Below are positions 1 through 7,114 of a DNA stretch of 20,066 nt, in pieces. The stretch's first letter is position 1; every line of letters starts with the position of its first letter. This DNA is from an uncultured Collinsella sp. GTDB lineage: Bacteria; Actinomycetota; Coriobacteriia; Coriobacteriales; Coriobacteriaceae. The position numbers were made by a program, and so were the translations under genes. The DNA is taken from assembly GCA_900547285.1 (NCBI GenBank), contig URGF01000025.1, forward strand, positions 1 through 20,066, read 5' to 3'. Below the pieces are notes generated by a model. It saw nothing but the letters and a program-made list of their open reading frames with translations, made no database searches and was not told the DNA's origin.

Positions 1-538
1 CATGACTGTGATCGTTCCTGCCGACGACGTCGAGGCCCGCGCCGTAACGCGCGCCGCCTACGAGTGCGACGGTCCGGTGTACATGCGCTTCGCTCGTTTG
101 GCCTCGCCGGTTATCAACGACCCCGAGACCTACAACTTCGAGTTGGGTAAGGGCATTGTCATGCGCGAGGGCGCCGACGTCACCATCATCGCCTGCGGCC
201 TGATGGTCGGCGAGGCTCTCGAGGCCGCCGAGCAGCTCGCTGCCGAGGGCATCGACGCCGAGGTCATCAACATGCACACCATCAAGCCCATCGATGCCGA
301 CCTGATCGTCAAGAGCGCCACCAAGACCGGCCACGTCGTGACCGTCGAGGAGCATTCTGTAATCGGTGGCCTGGGCAGCGCCGTTGCCGACGTCCTGTGT
401 GAGCAGTGCCCGACGCCGCTCAAGAAGATTGGTGTCAACGACACCTTCGGCGAGTCCGGCCCGGGTGCCGAGCTCCTGCACAAGTACGGCCTGGACGCCG
501 CCAACATCGTGGCGACCACCAAGGAGTTCTTGGCATAA
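1..538 (+). CDS. Transketolase C-terminal subunit (3' part only)
   Basis: This is the C-terminal part of a transketolase-family protein, probably the smaller half of a split transketolase that moves two-carbon ketol units in the pentose phosphate pathway. The visible 178 residues start inside the pyrimidine-binding domain (IVPADDVEA, then GPVYMRFAR). They continue into the transketolase C-terminal domain (ADVTIIACGLMVGEALEAA, VINMHTIKPID, VTVEEHSVIGGLGSAVADV, DTFGESGPGAELLHKYGLD). The ATG at base 2 is probably internal, because this domain normally has about 130 more residues before this point; the true start lies outside the window. The catalytic thiamine-binding half would be an upstream gene, not visible here. 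A 1-deoxyxylulose-5-phosphate synthase C-terminus has a similar fold, but the separate-subunit transketolase reading fits better. A strong terminator follows the stop. Confidence 0.88.
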   Translation, partial: MTVIVPADDVEARAVTRAAYECDGPVYMRFARLASPVINDPETYNFELGKGIVMREGADVTIIACGLMVGEALEAAEQLAAEGIDAEVINMHTIKPIDADLIVKSATKTGHVVTVEEHSVIGGLGSAVADVLCEQCPTPLKKIGVNDTFGESGPGAELLHKYGLDAANIVATTKEFLA

Positions 539-586
539 GGCAAGGCGGATCTCAAGGACTGCTTCGCCAGAACTATGGAAACCCGG

Positions 587-618
587 CAGGGGCGCTCTCT
601 TGGAGAGCGCCCCTGTTT
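587..618 (+). terminator. Rho-independent terminator after the transketolase gene
   Basis: A perfect 13-bp stem (587-599 with 603-615, CAGGGGCGCTCTC and its complement) closes a 3-base loop and is followed by TTT. It lies 49 bases after the transketolase stop codon and should end that transcript. Confidence 0.85.
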
Positions 619-619
619 C

Positions 620-686
620 AGTTGCGGTGAAATAGGGACTGATTAGACCTTTTAACTGGTAAAACAGTCCCTATTTCACCGCAACT
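620..686. repeat. Perfect 22-bp inverted repeat, MITE/REP-like
   Basis: Bases 620-641 and 665-686 are exact reverse complements over 22 bp, with core TGCGGTGAAATAGGGACTG. The central spacer is 23 bases and AT-rich. It begins right after the terminator and lies in non-coding DNA. No encoded protein is visible. The size and perfection suggest a dispersed palindromic repeat or a tiny non-autonomous mobile element, but with one copy in view this is inference. Confidence 0.75.
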
Positions 687-815
687 CATGAAGACGCCCC
701 TCAAGCACGGTCCCATCAGGAAAAAGGGCATATATCGACAAAGCGCAATTCAGACCCTTCCAGCTTTGTATATGCAGCACCTCAAGATAAACGCAGCGAC
801 CCCTTAGTTATCGCA

Positions 816-938
816 GGCCGGGCACGGGGTTACTCTCCAAATCTTTCCGCAGGACGGAGGAGCCCCTGCCGCGCGAAGCGCGCAGCGGGGGCTCCGACAT
901 GTCCGAGGACGATTTGGAGAGTAACCCTGTGCCTGGCC
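816..938. repeat. Large nested palindrome upstream of ftsE
   Basis: Outer arms 816-843 and 911-938 are reverse complements over 28 bp with two mismatches; the shared core is GGGTTACTCTCCAAATC. Inside lies a second GC-rich hairpin (GGAGCCCC paired with GGGGCTCC, with GCGC-GAA-GCGC at the tip). The whole 123-bp unit could fold into one long cruciform or RNA hairpin. There is no coding content. It ends about 105 bases before the ftsE start, so it could affect expression, or it may be a dispersed element that landed there. Confidence 0.75.
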
Positions 939-991
939 GACGGGATCCCTAAGCACGCCATGCTTCTTATGTGCAGCAAAGCTAATGCTGC

Positions 992-997
992 TAAAAT
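992..997 (+). promoter_or_regulatory. Possible -10 element of ftsEX
   Basis: TAAAAT lies 45 bases before the ftsE GTG start, just downstream of the large palindrome. No convincing -35 hexamer is seen at 16-18 bases upstream, so this is tentative. Confidence 0.35.
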
Positions 998-1042
998 ACA
1001 AAGCGCTCATGTAGTTTAAACGCACGACGATAAGGAGCACCA

Positions 1043-2263
1043 GTGGGTAACCACTTCCGTACCTCCGGTGCGGGCGATGATGCCCCCAAGACGCAGACGG
1101 GCGTCCAGGGCAGTCGTTTCGCCACTCCGGATTCAGAGGGCCAGCCTGTTGCTCAGGCCCCCGCTCAGCCGGCAGATCAGGCACAGCCGGCATCCGATCC
1201 CTTTGCCTACAATCCCACCAGCGATGTCGCGCTTTCCGGCACGGCGGGTTTTGAGCCCGTTCAGGCCGTGACCGCTCGCGTGGAGCAGCCTCAGGCTGGC
1301 GCCGCCACGCCGCAGCCTACCATGGCCGGCATTCCCGACCCCATGGCCCCTGCGACGCCGGTTCCTCAGCCTGCGCAGTCCGGTCTCTTTGCCGCAATTC
1401 CCGATCCCACGCAGCCTGCTGCCCCGGTGGTCGAGAGCGATCAGGCCGCCGAGGTCGCAAGCCTCGATAACGCGCTCAACAACCCCGATTTTACGTCGGT
1501 GTTTGCGCCCATCGATCCGCAAGCCAGCCGCAAGAAGATGGCCAAGCAGGCCGGTGTCGAGCCCGTCATCCTTATGGAGCATGTCACCAAGATCTATCCG
1601 GCACAGCCCAACAAGCCTGCACTCGACGACATCAACATCGAGATCTATCCGGGCGAGTTCGTCTTCCTGGTCGGTCACTCCGGCTCGGGTAAGACCACGC
1701 TGCTGTCGACGCTCAACCGTGACGTCAAGCCGACGAGCGGCCGCATCCTGGTTGCCGGTCAGGACCTCATGAAGATCAAGAACCGCAAGGTTCCGTTCCT
1801 GCGCCGCCAGATTGGCGCCGTGTTCCAGGACTTTAAGCTTCTGCCGCAAAAGACCGCCTACGAAAACGTGGCGTTTGCCCTGCAGTGCATCGGCAAGCCC
1901 AAGGGCGTCATTCGCAGCCAGGTGCCGGAGGTGCTGCGTCTGGTCGGTCTGGCCGATCAGATGGATTCGCTGCCCGACCAGCTTTCCGGTGGCGAGCAGC
2001 AGCGCGTTGCCGTCGCCCGCGCTATGGTCAACCGTCCGCCGCTGCTGATCTGCGACGAGCCGACGGGCAACCTCGACCCGGCGATCTCGCTGGGCATCAT
2101 GAAGCTGCTCGAGCGTATTAACCGCACCGGCACCACCGTGATCGTCGCCACGCACGACCGCGAGATGGTCGATAGCATGCACCGTCGCGTGATCGCCCTC
2201 GAGGGCGGCCACGTTATTCGCGACCAGGAGAGGGGAGGTTACGGCAACTATGGCACCAACTAA
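1043..2263 (+). CDS. ftsE: Cell division ATP-binding protein FtsE with long disordered N-terminus
   Basis: FtsE is the ATPase of the FtsEX complex, which couples cytoplasmic division signals to peptidoglycan hydrolases outside the membrane. The ABC domain occupies residues about 174-395: Walker A GHSGSGKT (211-218), Q-loop Q262, signature LSGGEQ (314-319), Walker B LLICDE (334-339) and H-loop H371. FtsE is normally about 220 residues; this protein has 406. The extra 170 or so N-terminal residues are rich in Pro, Ala and Gln, look disordered, and repeat an IPDP...P-A-P-type unit near residues 97 and 119. The GTG start at 1043 is favoured because AAGGAG lies 5 bases upstream. An ATG at 1538 would leave out most of the extension but has no comparable ribosome site. 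The gene overlaps ftsX by 14 bases, which suggests translational coupling. Confidence 0.93.
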   Translation: MGNHFRTSGAGDDAPKTQTGVQGSRFATPDSEGQPVAQAPAQPADQAQPASDPFAYNPTSDVALSGTAGFEPVQAVTARVEQPQAGAATPQPTMAGIPDPMAPATPVPQPAQSGLFAAIPDPTQPAAPVVESDQAAEVASLDNALNNPDFTSVFAPIDPQASRKKMAKQAGVEPVILMEHVTKIYPAQPNKPALDDINIEIYPGEFVFLVGHSGSGKTTLLSTLNRDVKPTSGRILVAGQDLMKIKNRKVPFLRRQIGAVFQDFKLLPQKTAYENVAFALQCIGKPKGVIRSQVPEVLRLVGLADQMDSLPDQLSGGEQQRVAVARAMVNRPPLLICDEPTGNLDPAISLGIMKLLERINRTGTTVIVATHDREMVDSMHRRVIALEGGHVIRDQERGGYGNYGTN

Positions 2264-3170
2264 CGTGGGCTACTCCTTCAAAGAGGCAATCAGTCACTTC
2301 TTCCGTAACTGGACTACCTCGCTCGGCGCCGTCATCACGATCTTCCTTTCGCTGTTTATCATCGGCCTGTTCATTATGGGTTCCGCGATGCTGAACTCCG
2401 TGATCGGTACCGTCGAGGATCAGGTTGTCATTAATGCCTTTATTAGCGATGACGCCGATCAGGCAGACGTCCAGGCCTTTGAGGCCGAGCTCAAGACGTG
2501 GAGCAACGTCAAGTCCGTGACCTATAAGGACAAGGACGACGCGCTGGCCGAGTATACGAGCAAGATGTCGGGCAACGCCGACGCCACCATGAGCGCGCTC
2601 GATGGCCAGAACCCGCTGCCGGCTTCCTTCGCTATTGAGATGGACGATCCGTCCAAGGTCGAGAGCACGGCAAAGAAGCTCAAGAAGGATGCCGATTTCC
2701 AGAAGATCGCGGATGACGGCGACGTCAACGCGAGCGTGTTGTACGGCCAGGAGGAAGTGAGCCGCCTGTTCCAGGTGACCAACTACATCCGCATCGCCGC
2801 CGTGGTGCTCGTTGGCCTTTTGACCTTTATCGCATTCATCTTCATCAACAACACGATTCGCCTGTCCATCACGGCGCGTCGTCGTGAGATTGCGATTATG
2901 CGTCTGGTCGGCGCCAGCAACGGCTTCATTCGCGGCCCGTTTATCACCGAGGGCGTACTGCAGGCTATTTTGGGCTCGCTGCTTTCCATCGGCGTTCTGG
3001 AGCTGCTGCGCAATCTGATGATTCCGCGTCTGCAGGAGAGCATCGGTTGGATGTCGTTTGCCCTGCCGATGCAGTACTACCTGGTGACCTATGCTGCGCT
3101 GGTTCTGGTGGGTGTGATTATCGGTCTCTTTGGTTCTGCCATAGCCATGCGCCGCTACCTGCGCGTGTAG
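2250..3170 (+). CDS. ftsX: Cell division protein FtsX
   Basis: FtsX is the membrane partner of FtsE; its outside domain activates cell-wall hydrolases at the septum. The protein has 306 residues, usual for Gram-positive FtsX. A first membrane helix (about 22-48) is followed by an extracellular domain (about 50-175) and three more helices (about 180-200, 230-252, 276-300). The conserved cytoplasmic segment RREIAIMRLVGASNGFIRGP (211-230) is typical of the family. The ATG lies inside the last codons of ftsE, and a purine-rich GAGGGGAGG site is about 10 bases upstream. No hydrolase or PcsB/RipC-like partner gene is next to the pair, so the partner must be elsewhere. A terminator follows. Confidence 0.94.
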   Translation: MAPTNVGYSFKEAISHFFRNWTTSLGAVITIFLSLFIIGLFIMGSAMLNSVIGTVEDQVVINAFISDDADQADVQAFEAELKTWSNVKSVTYKDKDDALAEYTSKMSGNADATMSALDGQNPLPASFAIEMDDPSKVESTAKKLKKDADFQKIADDGDVNASVLYGQEEVSRLFQVTNYIRIAAVVLVGLLTFIAFIFINNTIRLSITARRREIAIMRLVGASNGFIRGPFITEGVLQAILGSLLSIGVLELLRNLMIPRLQESIGWMSFALPMQYYLVTYAALVLVGVIIGLFGSAIAMRRYLRV

Positions 3171-3195
3171 GCATGCCTGAAATTCATCCCTTCCA

Positions 3196-3228
3196 ACGGG
3201 TCGTCTCTTATGGGGCGGCCCGTTTTTT
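3196..3228 (+). terminator. Terminator after ftsX
   Basis: The stem ACGGGTCGTC (3196-3205) pairs with GGCGGCCCGT (3214-3223), with two G-U pairs, and is followed by a run of six T. It ends the ftsEX transcript 26 bases after the stop. Confidence 0.85.
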
Positions 3229-3265
3229 GATCTCTAGGGGACGGCAGGAAAGCGAATCATTTGGG

Positions 3266-3271
3266 TAGACT
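3266..3271 (+). promoter_or_regulatory. Possible -10 element of rnr
   Basis: GGGTAGACT contains TAGACT, 34 bases before the rnr start and after the ftsX terminator, so a promoter is expected here. No good -35 is visible. Confidence 0.35.
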
Positions 3272-3305
3272 CTTTGGAGTTCGTCATCGATAGCAAGGAG
3301 GCGCC

Positions 3306-5441
3306 ATGGGGCGCAATAACAAGCATAAGCGCGGTGCTCGCAATAAGCGTGGGCCGGTGCGCAGCGAACGCCGTCCGAGCCTGACCGGGCGCGTGCAGCT
3401 CCATGAGCATGGCGCCTATGTCATAACCGAGAGCGGCGACTACAAGGTTATGGGCCGCGGTAAGCGCGAGATCATGGATGGCGATACCGTTGCCGTGAGC
3501 ATTAAGAACAGCCCGCACGGTGAGCGGCGCGCCGTGATCGAAGGCGTGGTTGAGCGCGCAGCCATAAGCGTGGTGGGTACGTACCATACCGCTGGTCCGC
3601 TCGGTGTGATTGAGCCGCTCGATTCGCGCCTGAAGGCCGACTTCTTCATTTTGCCCGAGGACACCTCGGCGGATCGTCTGGGTGTCCACCCGGGTGATGC
3701 CGTTGTCGCGCGCATTTTGACCTACCCGACGCGCCTGGAATCGGGCACTGTGACGATCGAGCGCCGCATTGGCGGAGATGACGCGCCCGATTTGGGCGTT
3801 CAATATGTGATGGCGCGCTACGGCTATACCGATAGCTATCCCGAGGCCGCGCTGGACGAGGCCGAGGGGCTTTCGCTCGATGTGTCCGCGGCGCTTAAGG
3901 ACCCGCTCCGCCGCGATCTGCGTGACCGCTTTGTCATCACGATCGACCCGGTCGACGCGCGTGACTTTGATGATGCCATTTCGCTGGAGCGCACGCCCGA
4001 GGGTGGCTACAAACTGGGTGTGCATATCGCTGACGTTTCTCACTATGTGGCTTGGGACGGGCATATCGATCTTGAGGCTCGCCATCGCACGACATCGGTG
4101 TATCTGGCCGATCGCGTGCTTCCCATGCTGCCCGAACGCCTGTCCTGTGACCTGTGTTCGCTTCGCCCTGACGAGGACCGTCTTGCGTTTACCGTTGACA
4201 TTGAACTCGATGCGCAGGGTCGCGTGCGGCATTACGATCCGTACCCCAGCGTGATTCGCTCGCGTGTGCGTATGGACTATGACGGCGCCGAGGCGCTGCT
4301 GGTGCGTGCCGGCGCGGTGGAGTATGGGGTGCTGGAGGGTGCTGCCGAGGATGTTGCGGCTGCTGAGGCCTCGCGCGAGGAGGCGCTTGAGCGCGGTCTT
4401 GCGTGCGAGAAGGCCGCCCGCGGCTGCAACGTCGACCTCGGCAATTTCCTTGTCGCCGCCAACGAACTCGCCGAACTTCGCCGTCGTATTCGTCGCGTCC
4501 GCGGCTCAGTCGATTTTGACACGGCCGAGATTCGCGCTCTATTGGACGAGGACGGAGTACCCGTGCAGATTGTGGCGCGTGAGCGTTCGTGTGCCACGTC
4601 GCTTATCGAGGAAGCCATGCTGCTCGCCAACGAGTGCGTTGCAGAGTGGCTGGCAGACCGTGATATCGAGGCCTGCTATCGCGTGCATGAGGATCCGAGC
4701 CCCGATAGCCTGCACGGTGCCGCCGTTGCGCTGGCGCAGCTGGGCATCATCGACGATCGCCGTGCTGCCGGTATTGCCCTGGGGAGTCCCGATGAGCTGC
4801 AGGCTGCAGTTGATGCTGCCGCCGGTACGGCAAACGCACCGCTCGTCAACACGCTGCTTCTGCGCAGCATGCAGCGTGCGCTGTACAAGCCGCGCAACGA
4901 GGGCCACTTTGCGCTCGCCGCGCCGTGCTACTGTCACTTTACGAGTCCCATCCGTCGCTATCCCGATCTGGTGGTGCACCGCGTGCTCAAACTGCAGTTG
5001 GCCTATGAACAGCTTGGCGGCAAGGACGCCTTGGTCCGTACGCCGCGACTGATCGGCAAGGGGCGCGAGTCGCTGCCGCGCATTCTGCCGCAGATCTGCC
5101 GCGCATGCAGCGATGCCGAGCGTGCGGCCGATGCCGCCAGCCATGCGACGCAAAAGATCAAGATTGCCCAGTACTATGAGGACCGTCTGGGCGAGCGCTA
5201 TGCCGGATCCGTCTCGTGGGTTAGCAGCATGGGCCTCTTTGTGCGCTTGGACCTGACGCAGGTCGAAGGCTTGGTTTCGATCAAAAGCCTGGGCAACGAG
5301 TGGTTCGAGTTCGACGAGGATGCGCTCACGCTCACAGGTGCCGACACGGGGACTCGCTATGAACTGGGCCAGCGCGTGATTATCGAGGTCTCGCGCGTCA
5401 ATACCACGCGTGGGCACTTGGACTTTAAGCTTATCCATTAG
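3306..5441 (+). CDS. rnr: Ribonuclease R (RNB-domain 3'-5' exoribonuclease)
   Basis: This is a processive 3'-to-5' exoribonuclease that degrades structured RNA and acts in rRNA and tmRNA quality control in the cytoplasm. A basic N-terminal tail (residues 1-22) precedes cold-shock/OB-type domains (about 25-155). The RNB catalytic domain starts near residue 205; its metal-binding motif DPVDARDFDD gives Asp214, Asp220, Asp222 and Asp223, matching the family pattern. Further RNB signatures are HIADVSHYV, SVYLADRVLPMLPERLS and the FTSPIRRYPDLVVHR motif. An S1 domain lies at about 630-711. At 711 residues it is shorter than E. coli RNase R (813), mostly because an N-terminal helix-turn-helix region is missing. 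AAGGAG sits 5 bases before the ATG. It has its own terminator; smpB, often nearby in other genomes, is not in this window. Confidence 0.95.
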   Translation: MGRNNKHKRGARNKRGPVRSERRPSLTGRVQLHEHGAYVITESGDYKVMGRGKREIMDGDTVAVSIKNSPHGERRAVIEGVVERAAISVVGTYHTAGPLGVIEPLDSRLKADFFILPEDTSADRLGVHPGDAVVARILTYPTRLESGTVTIERRIGGDDAPDLGVQYVMARYGYTDSYPEAALDEAEGLSLDVSAALKDPLRRDLRDRFVITIDPVDARDFDDAISLERTPEGGYKLGVHIADVSHYVAWDGHIDLEARHRTTSVYLADRVLPMLPERLSCDLCSLRPDEDRLAFTVDIELDAQGRVRHYDPYPSVIRSRVRMDYDGAEALLVRAGAVEYGVLEGAAEDVAAAEASREEALERGLACEKAARGCNVDLGNFLVAANELAELRRRIRRVRGSVDFDTAEIRALLDEDGVPVQIVARERSCATSLIEEAMLLANECVAEWLADRDIEACYRVHEDPSPDSLHGAAVALAQLGIIDDRRAAGIALGSPDELQAAVDAAAGTANAPLVNTLLLRSMQRALYKPRNEGHFALAAPCYCHFTSPIRRYPDLVVHRVLKLQLAYEQLGGKDALVRTPRLIGKGRESLPRILPQICRACSDAERAADAASHATQKIKIAQYYEDRLGERYAGSVSWVSSMGLFVRLDLTQVEGLVSIKSLGNEWFEFDEDALTLTGADTGTRYELGQRVIIEVSRVNTTRGHLDFKLIH

Positions 5442-5466
5442 CCAAATCTCGACTCATGACGGGAGA

Positions 5467-5503
5467 GCGGAGGGCGGTCTTTCGGGGCCGCCCTCCGCAT
5501 TTG
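5467..5503 (+). terminator. Terminator after rnr
   Basis: A perfect 11-bp GC-rich stem (5467-5477 GCGGAGGGCGG with 5488-5498) lies 25 bases after the rnr stop. The T tract is short (ATTTGG), so termination may be less efficient than at the other sites. Confidence 0.7.
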
Positions 5504-5573
5504 GATCATGGCTACCTTGCCGTCTGCACGGCCGCCCGCTTACCTGCTATTGGAGAGGTAAATCCTACCAAAA

Positions 5574-5600
5574 TAAACCTGTCCCTTTTTGGCAGGTTTA
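5574..5600. repeat. 27-bp palindrome just upstream of the serine recombinase
   Basis: TAAACCTG (5574-5581) and CAGGTTTA (5593-5600) are exact inverted arms around an 11-base spacer, 18 bases before the recombinase start. The size fits a binding or crossover site for a small serine recombinase, or an autoregulatory operator. It could equally be a dispersed repeat: its spacer carries GTCCCT next to the arm, as does the inverted repeat at 620-686. Confidence 0.6.
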
Positions 5601-5618
5601 CAAGAAAGCGGGGATGAG

Positions 5619-6224
5619 ATGGCGACGGTGTATGGTTATGCGCGGGTGAGTTCGCGCGATCAGAATCTAAATCGGCAGCTGGATGCGCTGGGCGCCTATG
5701 GCGTGGGCTCGGCGAATATTTATGCCGACCATGCGAGCGGCAAGGACTTCGATCGCCCGCGGTATCGCGAGCTGCTGCACATCCTGGGAGACGGGGACGT
5801 GCTGGTGGTGCTTTCTATCGATCGACTTGGCCGTAATTACTCCGAGATTCTTGAGGAATGGCGACGCATTACCAAGGAGCTCGGGGTTGCCATTGTGGTG
5901 TTGGACATGCCATTGCTTGACACGCGCGCCAGGGCCAGCGGCGCGCCGGATGTGACCAATACCCTGATTGCCGATATTGTGCTACAACTGCTGAGCTACG
6001 TGGCGCAGGTGGAGCGCGAGAATATTCATCGGCGCCAAGCGGAGGGGATTGCAGCGGCGCGGGCGCGAGGGGTCCGTTTCGGTCGACCTCGCAAGCCGTG
6101 CCCTCCTCAGTTTGAGCTGGTACGCGATAGCTATGAGGCAGGCGATATTACCCGCAGCCAGGCAGCAAAGTGCCTGGGCGTGTGCGTGGGGACGTTCGAT
6201 CGCTGGATGCGCGAGGCGGGGTAG
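5619..6224 (+). CDS. Small serine recombinase (resolvase/invertase family)
   Basis: The enzyme cuts and rejoins DNA at specific sites through a covalent serine link. The 201-residue protein, about the size of Hin or gamma-delta resolvase, has YARVSS at residues 7-12 with Ser11 as the likely nucleophile and Arg9 beside it. SIDRLGRN (66-73) is the second active-site motif. The long E helix region is VERENIHRRQAEGIAAARARG, and a C-terminal helix-turn-helix (about 173-199, AGDITRSQAAKCLGVCVGTFDRW) binds DNA. The ATG at 5619 matches the usual distance to the catalytic serine; a TTG at 5589 is in frame but lies inside the upstream palindrome. No transposase, integrase target or invertible segment is seen beside it. 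It may be a domesticated recombinase, a plasmid or transposon relic, or control a distant inversion. Confidence 0.9.
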   Translation: MATVYGYARVSSRDQNLNRQLDALGAYGVGSANIYADHASGKDFDRPRYRELLHILGDGDVLVVLSIDRLGRNYSEILEEWRRITKELGVAIVVLDMPLLDTRARASGAPDVTNTLIADIVLQLLSYVAQVERENIHRRQAEGIAAARARGVRFGRPRKPCPPQFELVRDSYEAGDITRSQAAKCLGVCVGTFDRWMREAG

Positions 6225-6265
6225 GGGTTTGCGCCGCTTTGGCGCTTCCTGTTGCGATTCAAATT

Positions 6266-6299
6266 TTGATACGGTGACGATGCCATTTGGGGCTACACT
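6266..6299 (+). promoter_or_regulatory. Possible promoter of the VanZ-like gene
   Basis: TTGATA (6266-6271) and GGCTACACT (TACACT 6294-6299) precede the TTG start by 29 bases, but the spacing of 22 bases is too long for a standard pair. The -10-like part resembles others in this window. Confidence 0.3.
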
Positions 6300-6328
6300 C
6301 GCTGATATTCAAAAAAGGAGGTAGGCCC

Positions 6329-6910
6329 TTGGCGCGCGTAAAACAAATAATCGGATGGACCGCGATCGTTCTGTTTACTGCAACGCTGGCGGGCATCTGG
6401 GTGCTGACGGAGCAAAATGCGGTGGAGACGTCGTTGCTGAGCGAGTCCACCGCGCGTGTGGTGGAGGGTCAAGCTACGGGCGTACAGGCTGCCGATGTCG
6501 CGGGCGAAGCTCAGACCGAGAACGGGATGACCGGGGGCACCGATTCGGCTGCTTCGAATGTCCGGTCTGGCCGACTTGCTTCCATTCGCATGTGGGTGGG
6601 CACGAACGTCCGTCGCGTTGCCCATACCGTAGAGTTTTTCTTCGTCGGATTGTTCGCCTCGGTGGTCGTGGTTTGCTTTTCCAGGCGTCCGTGGAGCGTA
6701 TGCTCCCGTTGCGTGCCCGTGTTGCTCTTTTGCGCCGTCTGCTCCGTTGGCGATCAGGTACATAAGATCTTTGTTCCCGGCAGGCATTTCGACGTTATCG
6801 ATTTAGGATTCGATGCTGCGGGCTATGTTACCGCGATGCTGTTGGTATTGCTGGCAGCGGTGTTGGTGCGCCATGCGACTCGGCCGATCGGCGCCCATGC
6901 GAGGCGCTAG
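6329..6910 (+). CDS. VanZ-like membrane protein
   Basis: The 193-residue protein has one N-terminal membrane helix (about 7-26) and then a long hydrophilic loop (about 28-92). The VanZ-like core follows, with RRVAHTVEFFFVG (95-107), a hydrophobic segment, GDQVHKIFVPGRHFDVIDLG (141-160), FDAAG and a last helix. VanZ in enterococci gives low-level teicoplanin resistance, but most chromosomal homologues have no known role; an envelope function is likely, and resistance should not be assumed. The TTG start at 6329 is chosen because AAAGGAGGT (6314-6322) lies 6 bases upstream; a GTG/ATG-like start at 6287 would overlap that site. The hydrophilic loop after helix 1 is longer than usual for this family. 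Confidence 0.8.
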   Translation: MARVKQIIGWTAIVLFTATLAGIWVLTEQNAVETSLLSESTARVVEGQATGVQAADVAGEAQTENGMTGGTDSAASNVRSGRLASIRMWVGTNVRRVAHTVEFFFVGLFASVVVVCFSRRPWSVCSRCVPVLLFCAVCSVGDQVHKIFVPGRHFDVIDLGFDAAGYVTAMLLVLLAAVLVRHATRPIGAHARR

Positions 6911-6991
6911 CCGGTAACAAGCCCGTTTTTGATAATGCGATCTTGTTGAATTATTTTGTGTCGCGCGTATTTCCGAGCGGTCGGATTTGAG

Positions 6992-7018
6992 GGGCGAGCG
7001 GTAGAACGCTCGCCCTTT
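6992..7018. terminator. Terminator between the VanZ-like gene and murR
   Basis: A perfect 9-bp stem (6992-7000 GGGCGAGCG with 7007-7015) has a 6-base loop and a short TTT tail. It separates the VanZ-like transcript from the MurNAc genes. Confidence 0.75.
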
Positions 7019-7034
7019 GTGCGCCACGATGCGG

Positions 7035-7069
7035 CACAATGTACCGTAAAAGCTGTTTATATCCGGTAC
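7035..7069 (+). promoter_or_regulatory. Candidate murR promoter and operator
   Basis: GTACCG (7041-7046) and CGGTAC (7064-7069) form an exact inverted repeat with a 17-base AT-rich spacer (partly symmetric: TAAA and TTTA). A -10-like GGCACAAT ends at 7040, directly before it. The dyad lies 45 bases ahead of the murR start, where an RpiR-type regulator would be expected to bind. That MurR binds it is inference. Confidence 0.5.
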
Positions 7070-7114
7070 GAATCGTTCGTTGGTCTTTAATTCTTCTCAA
7101 CGGAGGTGTTTGAG

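Larger units (their letters stand above)
539..1042. other. 504-base non-coding stretch between transketolase and ftsE
   Basis: This region contains the terminator (587-618), the perfect 22-bp inverted repeat (620-686), the large nested palindrome (816-938) and a possible ftsE -10 element (TAAAAT, 992-997). Bases 690-815 show no gene-like reading frame or clear signal. A minus-strand frame at 804-1193 runs through the palindrome and the ftsE start and does not look coding. Confidence 0.7.

Noticed and set aside
804..1193. Minus-strand reading frame across the large palindrome
   Set aside because: It runs through the palindrome arms and the start of ftsE, has no family features, and its sequence is what the palindrome would produce by chance.
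6329..6910. Glycopeptide resistance gene vanZ
   Set aside because: VanZ-like domains are common in chromosomes without resistance and no other van genes are present.
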